Positions 35,508-46,733 of a stretch of 64,000 nt of DNA are shown in pieces. The notes beneath the pieces were generated by a model. It was given only the letters and a program-made list of their open reading frames with translations, was not told the DNA's origin and searched no databases. The DNA comes from Deltaproteobacteria bacterium (GTDB lineage Bacteria; Myxococcota_A; UBA9160; UBA4427). The DNA is taken from positions 244,249-308,248 of the forward strand of contig JADJOR010000006.1 in the NCBI GenBank assembly GCA_016713665.1, given 5' to 3'. The position numbers and the translations under genes are program-made. Numbering within the stretch: the stretch's first letter is position 1; every line of letters starts with the position of its first letter.

Positions 35508-36351
35508 AGCTGCGCCGCAGGTCCTCGGGGCTGGTCGGCGGGAGCCCCGCCTCGCTCGCGCGCTTCTGGCACGCGATGTAGATCGCCTGCTCCGAGAGCC
35601 GGCGCCGCTCGATCCGCCCGCCCTTGTTGACGGGATTGAAGAGGGGACCGGGCTCGTCGCCCCGGATCGCGAGCCAGCGCTCGAGGGCACGGCGGGCATG
35701 GGCGGGGGGCGCGACGCGCCGGATGCTTCGGCCGCTCGCGTCGCGGATCGCGAGGCCGCCAGCCTCCGCATCGTAGTCGGCCCGATCGAGGGCGACGGCC
35801 TCTGCGCGACGCAGGCTCGAGCCCCGCAGCAACGCGAGCAGCGCCTCGTCGCGGGCCCCCGCCGGCCCCGCATCGGCGGCACAGACCCCGGCCAGTCGCG
35901 CGTAGTCCTCGGCGGCGAGGATCACGCCCCGTCGCCGGGCTTCGCCCCGGATCGTCGGCAGGTCGGTGATGCGGCGGTATTCGTCGGCGGAGATCCGGCC
36001 CTGCTTCCAGCACTGCTTGAGCACGCCGCGCAAGGCGGCCATGTGTTTGTTCGCGGTGGCGGGCGCGAGGATGGAGCAGAGGCGGGTTCGGAGGGCTGCG
36101 GTGTGCTCGATGCGGAGCAGGTGCCAGGGGAGCTCGTGGAGATCGCAGCGGCCGTCGGAGGCGAGGCGTGCCAGCTTGTCGAGCGCTTCCCGCATCGTTC
36201 GGCGCGAGCCCGCGCCGAGCTCAGCGAGATAGGCGGAGGCGGGATCGAGGAGCGGCCCGTCCCCGGTGATGCGCGTCTCGCCGCGATCGGTCGACTTTCG
36301 CTTCGCGTCCCCGAGCGGGCGGCGGGTCCAACCCGGAGTTTCGGCGGCCAT
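35494..36351 (-). CDS. Truncated tyrosine recombinase/integrase-like protein
   Basis: Protein of 285 residues with a SAM-like core-binding N-terminal half (SRRTMREALDKLARLAS, ATANKHMAALRGVLKQCW) and the start of a tyrosine-recombinase catalytic domain. The first catalytic Arg is visible in LLRGSSLRRAEAVAL. The second motif reads SPEDLRRSF: the Arg is kept, but the His of the usual HxLR is Glu. The protein then stops, so the second His/Trp and the nucleophilic Tyr are absent. Without Tyr it cannot cut DNA. The missing end would lie within lipA, which it overlaps tail to tail, and I find no continuation in other frames. The start is ATG 36351 with GGGAG upstream. It could be a domesticated DNA-binding relic or a decayed gene. 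Confidence 0.7.
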   Translation of the reverse strand: MAAETPGWTRRPLGDAKRKSTDRGETRITGDGPLLDPASAYLAELGAGSRRTMREALDKLARLASDGRCDLHELPWHLLRIEHTAALRTRLCSILAPATANKHMAALRGVLKQCWKQGRISADEYRRITDLPTIRGEARRRGVILAAEDYARLAGVCAADAGPAGARDEALLALLRGSSLRRAEAVALDRADYDAEAGGLAIRDASGRSIRRVAPPAHARRALERWLAIRGDEPGPLFNPVNKGGRIERRRLSEQAIYIACQKRASEAGLPPTSPEDLRRSFSEA

Positions 36352-36503
36352 GGTCGACTCCCGGCGCGCGACATGCTTCGAGCGTGCGCCGTCCGCAGGG
36401 TCGGGGACGGGATCGGAGCCGGGTATCGGGGAAACGCCGGAAACGGCGCTCGAAAAGCGCCAGCCGACGGCGGACGGTCGGACGCCGACGGCGGCGCCCG
36501 CGA

Positions 36504-37688
36504 CTAATCGATCTCGGGCCCACGGCCGGTCGGGGACTTCAGCGCGCTGTGTTCGAGGTACCAGTCGATCGTGTCGGCGGCCTGGGCGCGCTCCCGAACG
36601 AGATATTGCTCGACCGCCGCGGACAGCCTGCGATCGGCCAGGAAATGAGCGGAACGGGTCGGCGACGCGTCGAACCCGCGCAGCTGCTTGTACTCGCCGC
36701 CGGCACCGGGCTCGAAGCGTTCGAGGCCGCGGGCGATGCAGTGCTCGACGGCGGCGTAGTAGCAGACGTTGAAATGGAGATGGCGGACCATCCGCGTGGC
36801 GCCCCAGTAGCGGCCGTAGAGGACGCCGCTCTTTTCGACGTTGAAGGTTCCAGCGATCGGCTCGCCGCCCTGACTCGCGAGCACGAGCACGATCCGGTCG
36901 CGGAAGCGCTCGAGCAGGAGCTCGAAGAAGCGCCGGTTCAGATATTGCCTTCCGTACGAATGCGCCTGCACCGTCGCGCGATAGAACGCGTAGATCGGCT
37001 CCACGAGCTCGGCTCCGAGAGCGTCGCCGGTCAGGGTCGCGATCTCGACACCCTGCTCGGCCATCTCCCTGCGCTCGCGCCGGACCTGATTGCGGCGCTT
37101 GCTGCGGAAGGCGTCGAGATAGGCGTCGAAGTCCCGGTAGCCGGCGTTGTGCCAGTGGTATTGGAGACCGATCCGGGTGTGGAAGCCGAGTCGTGCCAGG
37201 ACCTCGGCCTCGTCGGGCAGGCAGAAGTTGACGTGGACGCTCGAGAGCTCGTTGCCCTGGCAGATCTCCATCAGGGCGCGGCCGAGGCGCTCGATCCAGA
37301 CGGCGCGATCGCGGTCGGCCCGGACGAGGAAGCGGGCGCCCGTGACGGGGGAGAAGGGGACGCCCACGAGCAGCTTCGGGTAGTACTGGATCCCTGCGCG
37401 ATGGGCCGCGTCGGCCCAGGCGAAGTCGAAGACGAACTCGCCCTCGCTGTTGTGCTTCAGATAGAGCGGGCAGGCGGCGACGATCCGGCCGTTCTCGCGG
37501 GCGACGAGCGGGCGGGCCGCCCAGCCCGAGCGCGCGTCGAGGGTGCCCGCCTCTTCGAGGGAGGCGAGGAACGCCCATTCGAGGAAGGGCGATCCCCCGG
37601 CGACCAGCGTGTTCCACTCGGCCGCGTCGAGCGCGGCGACGCCCTCCTCGAGGGTGATCGTCACGTCGGGTTCGGTCGATGTGGGCAT
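36504..37688 (-). CDS. FemAB-like GNAT acyltransferase (DUF482/PF04339-type)
   Basis: Protein of 394 residues resembling the DUF482 group, often labelled as a peptidoglycan-biosynthesis-like acyltransferase. Characteristic stretches are SPFLEWAFLASLEEAG near the N-terminus, FDFAWADAAHRAGIQYYPKL, SVHVNFCLPDEAE, a basic helix FRSKRRNQVRRERREM and ATRMVRHLHFNVCYYAAVEH. The C-terminal half has the acyl-CoA-type GNAT fold. The true substrate is not known for the family. It reads away from clpS and lies alone. Confidence 0.75.
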   Translation of the reverse strand: MPTSTEPDVTITLEEGVAALDAAEWNTLVAGGSPFLEWAFLASLEEAGTLDARSGWAARPLVARENGRIVAACPLYLKHNSEGEFVFDFAWADAAHRAGIQYYPKLLVGVPFSPVTGARFLVRADRDRAVWIERLGRALMEICQGNELSSVHVNFCLPDEAEVLARLGFHTRIGLQYHWHNAGYRDFDAYLDAFRSKRRNQVRRERREMAEQGVEIATLTGDALGAELVEPIYAFYRATVQAHSYGRQYLNRRFFELLLERFRDRIVLVLASQGGEPIAGTFNVEKSGVLYGRYWGATRMVRHLHFNVCYYAAVEHCIARGLERFEPGAGGEYKQLRGFDASPTRSAHFLADRRLSAAVEQYLVRERAQAADTIDWYLEHSALKSPTGRGPEID

Positions 37689-37748
37689 GCGAAGCGAGTC
37701 TAGCCGGCGCGAGGGCGAGCGTGCTGCGACGCCCCGGCCGCGGCGGCT

Positions 37749-38245
37749 ATGCTGGCGTCGATGCAATCGGTCCCGACCGGAATTCCCGCGGCTCGCTCGG
37801 ATCGCCGACCCATCGAGGGCCGCGGCGTCCGGGGCGGCTGCGATCGCGGTTCGTCCCGGCGGCCTGTCCTCGAGGCCGTGGCCGGCCCGCCCGCCGATCC
37901 GTCTGATCCTCCGGGTCGCCCGCCGAGCCGCCGCCCCGCCGACCCCGCGCGCGACGAGGAGCGCGGGCTCGCGACGAAGCAGCGCCCGAAGGCCGATCGC
38001 CCGCCGCGCTTCAAGGTCCTTCTCTTCAACGACGATTACACGCCCATGGAGTTCGTCGTGCAGGTGCTCGAGCAGCTCTTCGGCAAGAGCCCGTCGGCGG
38101 CGACCCAGATCATGTTGCAGATCCATCGCAGCGGGATCGGCGTGGCGGGGGTCTATGTCCTCGAGGTCGCCGAGACGAAGTCGACGATGGTCCACCGGAT
38201 GGCCGAGGAGCGCGGCTACCCGCTGCGCTCCGGCGTGGAGAAGGA

Positions 38246-38249
<4 letters not shown>
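37749..38249 (+). CDS. clpS: ATP-dependent Clp protease adaptor ClpS, with N-terminal extension
   Basis: N-end-rule adaptor that delivers proteins with destabilising N-termini to ClpAP. The conserved core starts at about residue 85: PPRFKVLLFNDDYTPMEFVV, then the ClpA-binding and N-degron pocket region up to ERGYPLR. The preceding 80 residues are Pro/Arg/Asp-rich and unlike the roughly 25-residue tail of E. coli ClpS. A downstream start is possible, but I see no better start codon close to the core, so ATG 37749 is kept as tentative. The ATGA overlap with clpA couples the two genes. Confidence 0.9.
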
Positions 38250-40501
<2,252 letters not shown>

Positions 40502-40527
40502 GCGGCTCGAGCGGCTGACGCGACCGG

Positions 40528-40546
40528 GCAGAGCCTGACGCTCTGC
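40528..40546. terminator. Stem-loop between convergent clpA and MATE genes
   Basis: GCAGAG and CTCTGC form a six-base-pair stem with a seven-base loop in the 53-base gap between two genes that converge. It could terminate transcription from both sides. No T-tract follows. Confidence 0.3.
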
Positions 40547-40554
40547 TCGACGTC

Positions 40555-41871
40555 TCAGACCGCGATCCCGCGCCCGTCCCGCCACTTGCCACGCAGGAAG
40601 CTCGCCCCGAGCCAGAGCGTCCGAGCGATGTGGTCGAGGATCAGGGTCACCCAGATCCAGACGACGTCGGCCTCGAGCCAGGCCGCGATCGCGATCGCCG
40701 CGGGCAGCCGGATCAGCCAGTTCCCGATCATCGCCGCGACCAGCGGGGTCACCGTATCGCCGGCGCCGCGATGGGCGCCCCCCAGCGTGAAGTGGATCTG
40801 CAGGAAGGGCTGTCCGATCGCGAGGGTCAGCATGAAGGGCGCGAGCGCCCCGATGACGGCGACGTCGTCGGTGAAGAGCGCCGCGAGCGGCCGGCGCATC
40901 CAGACGAAGAAGAGCGCGAGCGGGATCGAGGTCCAGAACGCGAGGCCGACGGCGCGGCGACCGAGGCGCATCGCCGTCTCGCGCTCGTCCGCTCCGAGGG
41001 CCTGGCCGACCAGGGTCGAGCAGGCCTGGGCGAAGCCGGTCCCCGGGATCCAGGAAAAGGAGAGCAGCGACACGCCGACGGTGTAGGCGGCGACGGCGAG
41101 GGTCCCGTACCAGCGCGAGAGCACGGCGAAGTAGGAGAGCAGGCCGAGGTTGAGGACGACGCGCTCCGCGACCCCGGGCACCGCGATGCGGATCACCTCG
41201 CGCGTCATCGGGTTGGGCGCGAAGAGCTCGCGCCACCGGATCGTCGTCGCCCCGTCCCGCGGCCGCCGCCGCAGCACCGCGAGAAAGAGCAGCAGCCCGA
41301 TCGCCTGGGACAGCACCGTCGCGAGGCCCGCCCCCCAGAGCTCGAGGCGCGGGGCGCCGAAGAGCCCGAAGATCAGGATGGCGTTGCCCGAGAGCTTCGC
41401 GACGGTCACGACGGCGGCGATCCACATCGGCGTGCGCGGGTCGCGATCGGCGCGCAGGGCGCTCTCGAAGACGAGGGTGAAGGCGAGCATCAGGGCTGCG
41501 AGGACGGTGAGCTCGAGGTAGGGCGCCGCGACGACGACGACCTCGTCGACCGCGCCGAGGGCGCGCAGGACTTCTTCACTGAAGACGAAGAGCGCGCTCG
41601 AATAGACGAGCGTCAGGACGACCGAGACCTGGAGCGAGCCCGCCAGCGCGTGGCGCGCCCGGGTGGCGTCGCCGGAGCCGATCGAGCGGGCCATCAGCGC
41701 GAGGCAGGCGAGGCCGACGGAGAAGAGGGTCGTCTGGACGAAGTTGAAGATCTGGGTCGCGTAGCCGACGGCGGCCAGCGGGATCGCCGCCCCGCCTTCG
41801 GCCGCGAGGCGTCCGATCATCATGCGATCGATGAGGCCCGTCAGGTTGACCAGGATCTGGCTCGCCATCAC
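40555..41871 (-). CDS. MATE-family multidrug/cation antiporter, N-terminus obscured
   Basis: Integral membrane antiporter with about 12 hydrophobic segments, 438 visible residues. MATE-like stretches are QILVNLTGLIDRMMIGRLA, the LGAVDEVVVVAAPYLEL segment and, in the second half, PGVAERVVLNLGLLSYFAVL with GTGFAQACSTLVGQALGA. The frame stays open upstream of 41871 and carries the expected first-helix sequence EILRLAWPVMASQ. No start codon appears before the frame enters the G/C homopolymer at 42025-42118, so the true start is probably lost in that tract. The exported substrate is unknown. Confidence 0.85.
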   Translation of the reverse strand: MMASQILVNLTGLIDRMMIGRLAAEGGAAIPLAAVGYATQIFNFVQTTLFSVGLACLALMARSIGSGDATRARHALAGSLQVSVVLTLVYSSALFVFSEEVLRALGAVDEVVVVAAPYLELTVLAALMLAFTLVFESALRADRDPRTPMWIAAVVTVAKLSGNAILIFGLFGAPRLELWGAGLATVLSQAIGLLLFLAVLRRRPRDGATTIRWRELFAPNPMTREVIRIAVPGVAERVVLNLGLLSYFAVLSRWYGTLAVAAYTVGVSLLSFSWIPGTGFAQACSTLVGQALGADERETAMRLGRRAVGLAFWTSIPLALFFVWMRRPLAALFTDDVAVIGALAPFMLTLAIGQPFLQIHFTLGGAHRGAGDTVTPLVAAMIGNWLIRLPAAIAIAAWLEADVVWIWVTLILDHIARTLWLGASFLRGKWRDGRGIAV

Positions 41872-42024
41872 GGGCCACGCGAGCCGCAGGATCTCGCGCG
41901 TCGTCGCCTCATCGACGCCGGCGCTCGCTGCCCGGATCGGGCGTGCGATCCGATCGCGCAGGCCGGCGACGGCGCTCGCCAGGACGGCACTCGCTGGCAG
42001 CGGCGGACCGACCTCGGGATCGTC

Positions 42025-42118
42025 GGGGGGCGGCCCGGCGGGGGGGGGGGCGGGGGGCGGGGGGGGGGGGGGGGGGGGGCGGGGGCGGGGGGCCGGGGGG
42101 GGGGGCGGGGGCGGCCCC
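42025..42118. repeat. Extreme G-homopolymer-rich tract
   Basis: About 94 bases almost entirely G on the plus strand, broken by single C residues. The longest pure run is 21 G (42059-42079), with another of 11 (42040-42050). It lies between the ends of ispH and the MATE gene. Such a sequence is more likely a sequencing or assembly artefact than a natural repeat. Confidence 0.8.
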
Positions 42119-42123
42119 CGGGC

Positions 42124-43056
42124 TCACGCCTCCCGCAGCTCCCGCGGCAGCTTGAACTGCATGCCCTCGTCGACCAGGGGCAGGGAATCGAGCTGGAAAT
42201 CGTCGCCCGCGCGCTCGCGCAGCCAGGCGATCACGCCCTGGACGAGGACGTCGGGCGTCGACGCACCTGCGGTGATGCCGATGCAGCGGGCGCCCTCCAG
42301 CCAGACCGGATCGATCTCGCTCGCGTCCTGGATCAGGTAGGCGGGCACGCCCCGCCGCGAAGCGACCTCGACCAGTCGATTGCTGTTCGACGAGGCTGGC
42401 GCGCCGACGACGAGCACGAGGTCGGCCTGGGAGGCCAGCTCCTTGACCGCGTCCTGGCGGTTCTGGGTCGCATAACAGATGTCGTCGCGCTTGGGCAGCA
42501 CGATGTCGGGGAAGCGGGCCGCCAGCGCCTGCTTGACCTCCCGCGTGTCGTCGACGGAGAGCGTCGTCTGGGTCACGCAGCCGAGCCGCTTCGGCGAGCG
42601 GACCTCGAGCTTCGCCACGTCGTCGACCGTCTCGACCAGGTACATCGAGTCGGGCGCCTGGCCCATGGTTCCCTCGACCTCGACGTGGCCGGCGTGGCCG
42701 ATCATGACGATCTCGTAGCCGAGGGAGACGAGCCTTCGGACCTCGTTGTGGACCTTCGTGACGAGCGGGCAGGTCGCGTCGATCGTCGCGAGCCGCTTCG
42801 CCCCGGCCCGCTCGCGGACCGCCGGCGAGACGCCGTGGGCGGAGTAGATGAGCACCGCGCCGTCCGGTGCATCCTCGGGCTCCTCGATGAAGGTGGCCCC
42901 CTTCTGACGCAGCCCTTCGACGACGTGGCGGTTGTGGACGATCTCGTGGCGGACGTAGACGGGGCGATCATCGCGGGCCAGCGCCAGCTCGACGATCTCG
43001 ATCGCGCGGTCGACGCCGGCACAGAATCCGCGGGGGCTGGCGAGGAGGATGCGCAT
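42124..43056 (-). CDS. ispH: 4-hydroxy-3-methylbut-2-enyl diphosphate reductase
   Basis: Last enzyme of the non-mevalonate isoprenoid pathway, making IPP and DMAPP from HMBPP. The 310 residues contain the three cluster cysteines in PRGFCAGVDRA, DATCPLVTKVH and DDICYATQNRQ, and the substrate-binding VRHEIVHN, AHGV and ASSNSNRL segments. ATG 43056 is the natural start, and the upstream extension was discarded. The G-tract lies just beyond the stop. Confidence 0.96.
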   Translation of the reverse strand: MRILLASPRGFCAGVDRAIEIVELALARDDRPVYVRHEIVHNRHVVEGLRQKGATFIEEPEDAPDGAVLIYSAHGVSPAVRERAGAKRLATIDATCPLVTKVHNEVRRLVSLGYEIVMIGHAGHVEVEGTMGQAPDSMYLVETVDDVAKLEVRSPKRLGCVTQTTLSVDDTREVKQALAARFPDIVLPKRDDICYATQNRQDAVKELASQADLVLVVGAPASSNSNRLVEVASRRGVPAYLIQDASEIDPVWLEGARCIGITAGASTPDVLVQGVIAWLRERAGDDFQLDSLPLVDEGMQFKLPRELREA

Positions 43057-43253
43057 GGCGCGTCGGATACTAGCGCCTCGCGTCGCGGGCCTCGAAGTCA
43101 CGGCGGCTGCGCCTTCGACCCGTCGCCCGGCCTGTTAGACTCGGCCCGTCTGTTGCAACCGACCGCCGTCCGCGGCTTCCCCATCCGGCACCGGCTCCCG
43201 CTCCGGACCGGCGGGAGGGCGCGGCCTGCGTCGCCCGAGGAGCCCCGACCGAC

Positions 43254-44462
43254 ATGGCCGATCTCGAGACCTTCCGACGCGAGACGAAGAGCTGGCTCGA
43301 AGCGAATGCGCCCGCGAGCCTCGTGGGCCAGATCGGCAACGAGCTCGAGGGAACCTGGGGCGGGCGCAAGGCGACCTGGCCGAACCCCGACGCGAAGCGC
43401 TGGCTCGACGTGATGGCCGCCCGCGGCTTCACGGCGCCGACCTGGCCGAAGGCGTACGGGGGCGGCGGCCTCGAGCCCGCCGAAGCGAAGGTGCTGGCCC
43501 AGCTGCTGCGCGAGCTGCGGCTCCCGCCGCCGCTGATCGGCTTCGGGCTCACGATGATCGGGCCGACGCTGCTGCGCTTCGGCAGCGAGGAACAGAAGAC
43601 GCTCCATCTGCCGCGGATCTGTCGCGGCGAGATCCGCTGGTGTCAGGGCTATTCCGAGCCGGGGGCGGGAAGCGACCTCGCGTCGCTGCAGACGAAGGCT
43701 TTGCGCGACGGGGATCATTTCGTCCTGAACGGGACGAAGGTCTGGACGTCCTATGCGGACCAGGCGGATTGGATCTTCGCGCTGGTGCGGACGAACCCGA
43801 CGGCGAAGAAGCAGGAAGGCATCACGTTCCTGCTCGTCGACATGGATACGCCCGGGGTCAGCGTCTCGCCGATCCTGCTGATCTCGGGGAAGTCGCCCTT
43901 CTGCGAGACCCATTTCCAGGACGTGCGGGTTCCGGTCGCGAACGTGGTCCATCAGATCGATGCGGGCTGGACGGTGGCCAAGGCGCTGCTCGGCCACGAG
44001 CGGACCATGATCGCCGACGCCTTCGGCGGTGCCGGTCCGCGACCCGACAAGAAGGGCGGTCGCAGCTACCTGGCGGAGCTCGCCGCGTCGAAGCTCGGCG
44101 AGGAGCAGGGTCGCATCGCCGACCCGATCTTCCGCGACGAGGTCGCGGCCTTCGAGATGGAGAGCCGCGCCTTCGCGCTGACCGTCCAGCGCACGAAGGA
44201 CGCCGCCCGCGCCGGCCACCAGCCGGGCAGCGAGAGCTCGATGTTCAAGATCTACGGCACCGAGCTGAACCAGCGCCGCTACGAGCTGCTGGTCCGGCTG
44301 CTCGGGCCCGACGCGCTCGGCTGGGAGGGGCCCGGCTTCGACGAGGCCGATCTCGAGATCACCCGCGAGTGGCTCCGCTCCCGCGGCAACACGATCGAGG
44401 GCGGCACCTCCGAGGTCCAGCTCAACATCCTCGCCAAGCACGTCCTCGGCCTCCCGTCCTGA
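43254..44462 (+). CDS. Acyl-CoA dehydrogenase, subunit 1 of a likely pair
   Basis: FAD-dependent acyl-CoA dehydrogenase of 402 residues, which introduces a trans-2,3 double bond into an acyl-CoA. Signatures are CQGYSEPGAGSDLASLQTKA, GTKVWTSYADQADW (FAD contacts) and the C-terminal RGNTIEGGTSEVQLNILAK. It is followed after 31 bases by a second, shorter member of the family. Two-gene pairs like this in actinobacteria and proteobacteria often form heterotetramers acting on bulky or steroid-type acyl-CoAs. That inference is from context only. The substrate is unknown. Confidence 0.9.
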   Translation: MADLETFRRETKSWLEANAPASLVGQIGNELEGTWGGRKATWPNPDAKRWLDVMAARGFTAPTWPKAYGGGGLEPAEAKVLAQLLRELRLPPPLIGFGLTMIGPTLLRFGSEEQKTLHLPRICRGEIRWCQGYSEPGAGSDLASLQTKALRDGDHFVLNGTKVWTSYADQADWIFALVRTNPTAKKQEGITFLLVDMDTPGVSVSPILLISGKSPFCETHFQDVRVPVANVVHQIDAGWTVAKALLGHERTMIADAFGGAGPRPDKKGGRSYLAELAASKLGEEQGRIADPIFRDEVAAFEMESRAFALTVQRTKDAARAGHQPGSESSMFKIYGTELNQRRYELLVRLLGPDALGWEGPGFDEADLEITREWLRSRGNTIEGGTSEVQLNILAKHVLGLPS

Positions 44463-44493
44463 GCCTCATCCCTTCCGCCCGAGGAATCCGCCC

Positions 44494-45636
44494 ATGCAGC
44501 TCGTGCTGACCGAAGAACAGGAATTGATCGCCGCGACCGCCCGCGACTTCGTCGCCGCGAGCTCGCCGGTCTCGCGCTTCCGCGCCCTGCGCGACGCGGG
44601 CGATCCCCTCGGCTACTCCCCCGCGTTGTTGCGGGAGATGGGCGAGCTCGGATGGCTCGGCATCGCCTTCGACGAGAAGCAGGGCGGGGCGGGCCTCGGG
44701 CTCGCCGAGCTCGTCCTGGTCGTCGAGGCGCTGGGGCGCAGCCTTGCCCCCGAGCCCTTCGTCGGCGGTCTCGCGCTCGGGGGCTTCGCGCTCGCCCTCG
44801 GCGCGTCGCCGGCCCTCCAGTCCGCCTGGCTCCCGGGCGTCCTCGAAGGGCGCAAGGTGGTGGCGCTCGCCCATCAGGAGCCGGGCTCGCGTCACGCGCT
44901 GACCCGGATCGGGACCCGCGCCGTCGCGAGCGGCTCGGGCTTCCGGCTCACCGGCGCGAAGAGCCAGGTCCTCGACGGCTTCGGCGCCGAGGCGGTGATC
45001 GTGCCGGCGCGAACCGCGGGCGGAGGCGACGATCGCTCCGGGATCACGCTCTTCCTGGTCGGGAAGGACGCGCCGGGGCTCGCCTCCGAGCGCGCGATCC
45101 GCGTCGACTCGCGCAACGCCGCGCAGCTCCACCTCGACGGCGTCGTCTGCGGTCCGGAGTCGATCGTTGGAAAGCTCGGCGAGGGCGCGTCGCTGCTCGA
45201 GGCGGTCGTCGATCGCGCGACGGTCGTGCTCTCGGCGGAGATGCTCGGGGGCATGGCCGCGGTCTTCGAGCAGACCCTCTCGTATCTGAAGACCCGCGAG
45301 CAGTTCGGGGTCCCGATCGGCAGCTTCCAGGCGCTGCAGCACCGCGCCGCGCAGGTCTACATGGAGATCGAGCTCGCCCGCTCGAGCGTGATGGCGGCGG
45401 CGCGCTCGGTGGATGCCGGCGAGACGGACGCGGCGAAGCTCGTGTCCCTCGCCAAGGCACGCTGCTCGGGAGCGTATCTGCTGGCCGCGAACGAAGCCGT
45501 CCAGATGTTCGGCGGCGTCGGCATGACCGACGAGTACGACGTCGGGTTCTACCTGAAGCGGGCGCGGGCGGCGGAGCTCACCTTCGGCGACGCAGCCTAC
45601 CACCGCCAGCGCTGGGCCCGACTCGGCGGCTATTAG
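44494..45636 (+). CDS. Acyl-CoA dehydrogenase, subunit 2 of a likely pair
   Basis: Second acyl-CoA dehydrogenase of 380 residues. It keeps the N-terminal helical domain (TEEQELIAATARDFV), the beta domain, and the C-terminal domain with KTREQFGVPIGSFQALQHR and MFGGVGMTDEYDVGFYLKRA. The beta domain lacks the strong SEPGAGSD motif of subunit 1, reading AHQEPGSRHAL instead. This matches the partner subunit of heteromeric acyl-CoA dehydrogenases, where FAD and catalytic residues are shared across the interface. The close spacing to the previous gene supports one operon. Confidence 0.88.
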   Translation: MQLVLTEEQELIAATARDFVAASSPVSRFRALRDAGDPLGYSPALLREMGELGWLGIAFDEKQGGAGLGLAELVLVVEALGRSLAPEPFVGGLALGGFALALGASPALQSAWLPGVLEGRKVVALAHQEPGSRHALTRIGTRAVASGSGFRLTGAKSQVLDGFGAEAVIVPARTAGGGDDRSGITLFLVGKDAPGLASERAIRVDSRNAAQLHLDGVVCGPESIVGKLGEGASLLEAVVDRATVVLSAEMLGGMAAVFEQTLSYLKTREQFGVPIGSFQALQHRAAQVYMEIELARSSVMAAARSVDAGETDAAKLVSLAKARCSGAYLLAANEAVQMFGGVGMTDEYDVGFYLKRARAAELTFGDAAYHRQRWARLGGY

Positions 45637-45704
45637 GCGCGAGCGACGCGGCGAGGTCCTTCCGCCGCCGCGGATGTGCGGAAGATCGAACGAGGAGTGA
45701 CGAC

Positions 45705-46733
45705 TTGAATCCGAGAGATCGATTCCTGGCCGCGTGTCGGGGCGAGCCCGTCGACCGTCCGCCGGTCTGGCTGATGCGACAGGCGGGGCGCTACCTGCCC
45801 GAGTACCGGGCGGTGCGCGCGGGCGTGTCGTTCCTCGAGATGTGCGCCGACGTCGAGCGCGCGGTGACGGTCTCGCTGCAGCCGATCGATCTCGTGGGCT
45901 CCGCGGCGGTGATCCTGTTCCAGGACATCTTCACGCCGATCCCCGGGATGGGGGTCGAGCTCGACTTCGCGCCGGGGCCGGTCATCGCGCGGCCGATCCG
46001 CGAGGATGCGCAGGTCGCAGCGCTCGCGGTGCCGGATCCGCGCCGGAGCGTCCCGTACGTCTTCGAGATCCTCGGGCGACTGCGCGAGGCGCTCGCGCCG
46101 CGGCAGATTCCGCTGCTCGGCTTCGCCGGGGCGCCGTTCACCCTCGCGGCCTATCTGATCCAGGGGAGCGGCTCGAAGGACTTCTCGACCCTGAAGCGGT
46201 TTCTGCAGACGCGGCCCGAGCTCGTCGACGCGTTGCTCGCGAAGCTGACGGATCTGACGATCGACTACCTGAAGGCCCAGATCGAGGCGGGCGCCGAGGC
46301 GGTCCAGCTCTTCGATACCTGGGCCGGTCTGCTCGACCGCGAGGCCTACCGCCGCTTCGCCGAGCCCGCCCATCACCGCATCGCCGAGGCCCTCGCGAGC
46401 GGTCCCGCGCCGCTGATTCTCTACGTCAACAATGGCGCTCACATCGTCGATCTGGCGGCGGATTCAGGGGCGGCAGTCCTCTCCCTCGACTGGCGGGTCG
46501 ACCTGCGGCGCGCGGCGGAGGAGTACGGCGGGCGGGTCAGCCTCCAGGGCAACCTCGATCCCTGCTGGCTGCACGCGCCGCGGGAGCGGATCTTCGCGAT
46601 GGTGCGCGCGATGGCCGAGGCGGCCAAGCCCGCCCGGGGCTTCATCCTGAATCTCGGCCATGGTTGTCTGCCCGACACGCCGGTCGAGGGGGTGCGTGCC
46701 TTCACGGACGCAGCGCGGGCCCTCGGCGCCTGA
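45705..46733 (+). CDS. hemE: Uroporphyrinogen decarboxylase
   Basis: Converts uroporphyrinogen III to coproporphyrinogen III in haem synthesis. The 342 residues begin at TTG 45705, with GAGGAG seven bases upstream, and open with NPRDRFLAACRGE. Signatures are PPVWLMRQAGRYLPEYR and GFAGAPFTLAAYLIQG, ending in NLGHGCLPDTPVEGV. The 3' end overlaps the convergent hemH gene by 32 bases. Confidence 0.95.
   Translation: MNPRDRFLAACRGEPVDRPPVWLMRQAGRYLPEYRAVRAGVSFLEMCADVERAVTVSLQPIDLVGSAAVILFQDIFTPIPGMGVELDFAPGPVIARPIREDAQVAALAVPDPRRSVPYVFEILGRLREALAPRQIPLLGFAGAPFTLAAYLIQGSGSKDFSTLKRFLQTRPELVDALLAKLTDLTIDYLKAQIEAGAEAVQLFDTWAGLLDREAYRRFAEPAHHRIAEALASGPAPLILYVNNGAHIVDLAADSGAAVLSLDWRVDLRRAAEEYGGRVSLQGNLDPCWLHAPRERIFAMVRAMAEAAKPARGFILNLGHGCLPDTPVEGVRAFTDAARALGA

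Noticed and set aside
35494..36351. Integrated mobile element or genomic island around the recombinase
   Set aside because: Housekeeping genes lie tightly on both sides, no tRNA or direct repeats flank it, and no phage or cargo genes are present.
41909..42127. Short proline-rich protein read from the G-tract on the minus strand
   Set aside because: It is only a translation of the homopolymer and has no independent support.
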